Positions 61,901 to 64,000 of a stretch of DNA of 64,000 bases are shown here, piece after piece. This stretch comes from Scedosporium boydii (lineage: Eukaryota > Ascomycota > Sordariomycetes > Microascales > Microascaceae): NCBI GenBank assembly GCA_002221725.1, contig NJFT01000075.1, positions 62,001 to 126,000 on the forward strand, read 5' to 3'. The position numbers and the translations under genes are program-made. The first letter of the stretch is position 1. Every line of letters begins with the position of its first letter. The notes below the pieces were generated by a model. That model saw only the letters and a list, made by a program, of their open reading frames with translations. It did no database searches and was not told the origin of the DNA.

Positions 61901-62539
61901 GTACGAAGGGGGCGCAATTTTGCGGGGTGAGAGGCTCTTCCCATGTTTCCGATCGACGGACTCGTCCGACGATGTTGTCGTGAGCCATTCAGACGATTTT
62001 TGAGCTCAACTCTGGTCGAAGTTGCATCAAAACACACCCTCCCCCTTCCCTTTGGCCCACAGACAGTGAGCGAATCCCCGGTCTGTCCTACGTGATAGAT
62101 TTCTGTGATTTGTCGCGAGCGTCGCATAACGCCGCGCAGTGCAGACTAAGGGTGGTGGAATAGCGCCCGAGCTACTGGTCTTCTCTCACACCCTGGCTTC
62201 ACTATGCATAGAGCTCCGACGAATATTGAAAGTGAGCTGCGACTGATGTGAATGCGCTCAGAATCGGCACGAGAACTTACTTGACTCCTCCACTCAGAGC
62301 CAGGCTGGAGTCGCCGATGACATACTCCCTCTGCCCGGTGTGCTACTGACATGTTGATGCTTCTTGTTTTTTTTTTTCTTCTTTTCTTTCCTTTCCCCTC
62401 GCTTAGAGATGGCGGCAGGCACATGGACATCAACGTGCAGACACCAGCCAGGAATAGATCATCAGCAAGAGGGTATTAGCTCGTAAATCCGGCCGGATTC
62501 TTGATGTAAGCTTGCTTCGTTCAAGTGTGCTCCTCGGTC

Positions 62540-62548
62540 TACGAAGTA
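62540..62548. repeat. TACTTCGTA motif, single copy
   Basis: An exact TACGAAGTA about 0.6 kb upstream of ATP16. Confidence 0.85.
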
Positions 62549-63002
62549 GAGGTGGGTGAAGCTGGTGGTAGTGCACAGCCTTCTCAAGAACCCCGCTTCT
62601 ATGTCGGGAGAGAGAATGGTACCTTTATTTGCTCAAAGGAAGAGGAGAGCATCAGAAATAAGCAAATAAAACAGACAGGACACAAATTTATTCTTGTGGA
62701 AGGATGAGGACGATGGAGAGCGAAGAGACGGAAGCGACGTCATTTAATGTCCCAAGCTCCTCAGATTCCGTCTTGGCGGAACAACTTGATCTGTGCATTG
62801 TGCATTCCTCCTTGTCCAGTCTGAGAATAATTACTGGCGCAACATCTCTGTAGAGGTTCGGCAGACACGCCCAGGTGGCAACAGCCCAGACAGGCTGCCA
62901 GCAGACAAGATAACTCCTGACATAATCGAGACTCGACAAATGCACATTTCCGTTATATACATAAACCTATCCCAAGGCTGAAATTCATCTCCCGTGACAT
63001 TC

Positions 63003-63040
63003 CACGTGAGCACCTCTTAGCTAAGCCGCATTCGGATTGG
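63003..63040 (+). promoter_or_regulatory. E-box and inverted CCAAT box before ATP16
   Basis: CACGTG at 63003-63008 and ATTGG (inverted CCAAT) at 63036-63040 lie 115-155 bp before the ATP16 start. CCAAT boxes bound by the HAP complex are common at fungal respiratory genes, which fits, but the match is short. Confidence 0.35.
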
Positions 63041-63052
63041 CCAAACCTCAAA

Positions 63053-63160
63053 ATGTTGCCGACACAACGACCGATCAAGATCCGTACGAGATTGAAGCTG
63101 CTCAAGCAACCAAAACCTCGCCATCAATCGCGCCTCTCCCCCCTCATCAGCCCGCCATGA
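63053..63160 (+). promoter_or_regulatory. 35-codon upstream ORF overlapping ATP16 start by ATGA
   Basis: An ATG at 63053 opens a 35-codon frame whose TGA stop (63158-63160) overlaps the ATP16 ATG (63157-63159). Context at the upstream ATG is good (A at -3). If the transcript includes it, translation of ATP16 would need leaky scanning or termination-reinitiation. The transcription start is unknown. Confidence 0.4.
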
Positions 63161-63931
63161 ACTCCCTCCGCTTCGCCCGCACGGCTCTAAGGGCTCGCCC
63201 TGCTGCGCTCCGCGTCCCCCTCCAGAGGAGGACCTACGCCGAGGCCGTCTCGGACAAGGCAAGCCATTCGACCCGTGCATTGATCGAATCCCTCGGCTGA
63301 CAAGGATTTTTTTTCCACGACGTTGCAGATCAAGCTCAGCTTCTCGCTCCCTCACCAGGTACGAATTATATCTAATTGAATCGATTCGCGACGATTTTCG
63401 AAGATGATGGAGATTTTATCGGAGGATTGGCGCGTTTTGATGGGATTTGGGTGACGAATGTGCTAATTGCCGCAAAATCAATTCATAGTCCCTCTACAAG
63501 TCCCAGGAGGTCGTCCAGGTCAACATCCCCGCGGAATCCGGTGAGATGGGTGTCCTCGCGAACCACGTTCCCGTTATCGAGCAGCTCAAGGCCGGTGTCG
63601 TCGAGGTCGTTGAGGAGAGTGGCAGCAAGCAGTTCTTCCGTATGCGAAACCAATCCTCCACCACCTCCTTCCTTTTCCCCGGTTTTCATCGATCTCCTTA
63701 CCAATCGAGGCCGGATTGAATAGACGAGAAGGGATACTAACTTGGGAATTAGTCTCCGGCGGATTTGCCGTTGTTCAGCCCAACTCCGTCCTCAGCATCA
63801 ACGCCGTCGAGGCTTACCCCCTGGAGGACTTCAGCGCCGATGCCGTCCGCGCTCAGATCTCCGAGGCTCAGAAGATTGCCAACGGCAGTGGAAGCGCGCA
63901 GGATGTCGCTGAGGCCAAGATTGAACTTGAG
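63157..63931 (+). CDS. ATP16: F1-ATP synthase delta subunit, mitochondrial (3' end off window)
   Basis: Exons 63157-63258, 63329-63358, 63489-63639 and 63753-63931 give 154 codons; a GT at 63932 opens a further intron, so the last short exon (about ten residues by family length) is beyond the window. The protein is part of the central stalk of F1Fo-ATP synthase in the mitochondrial matrix. An Arg-rich presequence (MNSLRFARTALRARPAALRV) ends near RRTYAEAV. The beta-sandwich follows (IKLSFSLPHQ, VNIPAESGEMGVLANHVP, LSGGFAVVQPNSVLSINAVE), then the start of the helical hairpin. Intron 1 starts with GC (AAG then GCAAGC) and is required by the frame. Exon 2 is 30 nt. An upstream ORF overlaps the start codon. 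Confidence 0.94.
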
Positions 63932-64000
63932 GTATGCTTTCTGCCGTCGCCGGGCCTCATTCCCTTTACTCTGATTTGAATATCGCTAACTTGGTTTCTA

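Larger units (their letters stand above)
58975..63156. other. 4.2 kb gap between divergent genes
   Basis: No supported gene. It contains the promoters of the acidic protein gene (left) and ATP16 (right). A 98-codon plus frame at 59419-59715 reads fairly protein-like but has no family or neighbouring exon I can attach. One exact TACGAAGTA motif lies at 62540-62548; near copies lie near 60937, 61837 and 61896. Confidence 0.6.

Overview
The window reads as nuclear DNA of a filamentous ascomycete (Pezizomycotina, most like Sordariomycetes; order not determined). The evidence is protein genes with mostly short GT-AG introns (57-150 bp), an ergosterol-pathway C-14 reductase, a fungal-type PKA catalytic subunit with a long low-complexity N-terminus, a LAMMER kinase, a DIP2/CPS1-type double adenylate-forming protein, and a Bgl1-type secreted beta-glucosidase. 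I support 13 protein genes in 64 kb, and rebuilt 10 of them as spliced models whose reading frames close exactly. I found no tRNA, rRNA, CRISPR, transposase or reverse-transcriptase signal.

Layout: 1-4674 has no gene I can support. 4675-6795 (-) is a nuclear-looking unknown protein with a possible zinc site. 9298-15301 (+) is CPS1/DIP2. 15302-20932 is a large gene-free gap. 20933-22247 (-), a type I membrane protein of the MRH/Atg27 kind, and 23130-24710 (+), ERG24, diverge from a shared promoter region. 28258-31247 (+) is a GH3 beta-glucosidase. 32320-34377 (-) is a proline-rich unknown. 35615-38137 (-) is the LAMMER kinase. 42843-44056 (+) is an L-type lectin cargo receptor. 48097-50092 (+) is the PKA catalytic subunit. 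51037-53413 (-) is a DUF3336-patatin lipase. 54665-55792 (-) is SAR1. 56836-58974 (-) is a highly acidic unknown protein. 63157 to the window end (+) is the F1-ATP synthase delta subunit, cut before its last short exon.

The genes are mostly housekeeping: secretory traffic (SAR1, L-type lectin, MRH protein), lipid metabolism (ERG24, patatin lipase), signalling (PKA, LAMMER), energy (ATP16) and a secreted hydrolase. They do not form an obvious biosynthetic cluster. The genes are widely spaced, with several 2.5-5.6 kb gaps.

The least expected signals are: a 9-bp motif TACTTCGTA (reverse TACGAAGTA) found 18 times by eye, all between genes, where about 0.5 would be expected by chance; two GC-AG introns, both fixed by reading frame; upstream ORFs overlapping the starts of CPS1 and ATP16; a 60-bp stop-free intron in the beta-glucosidase; an acidic Glu/Pro tail on that enzyme; and a C-x4-C...H-x-H-C site in the first unknown protein.
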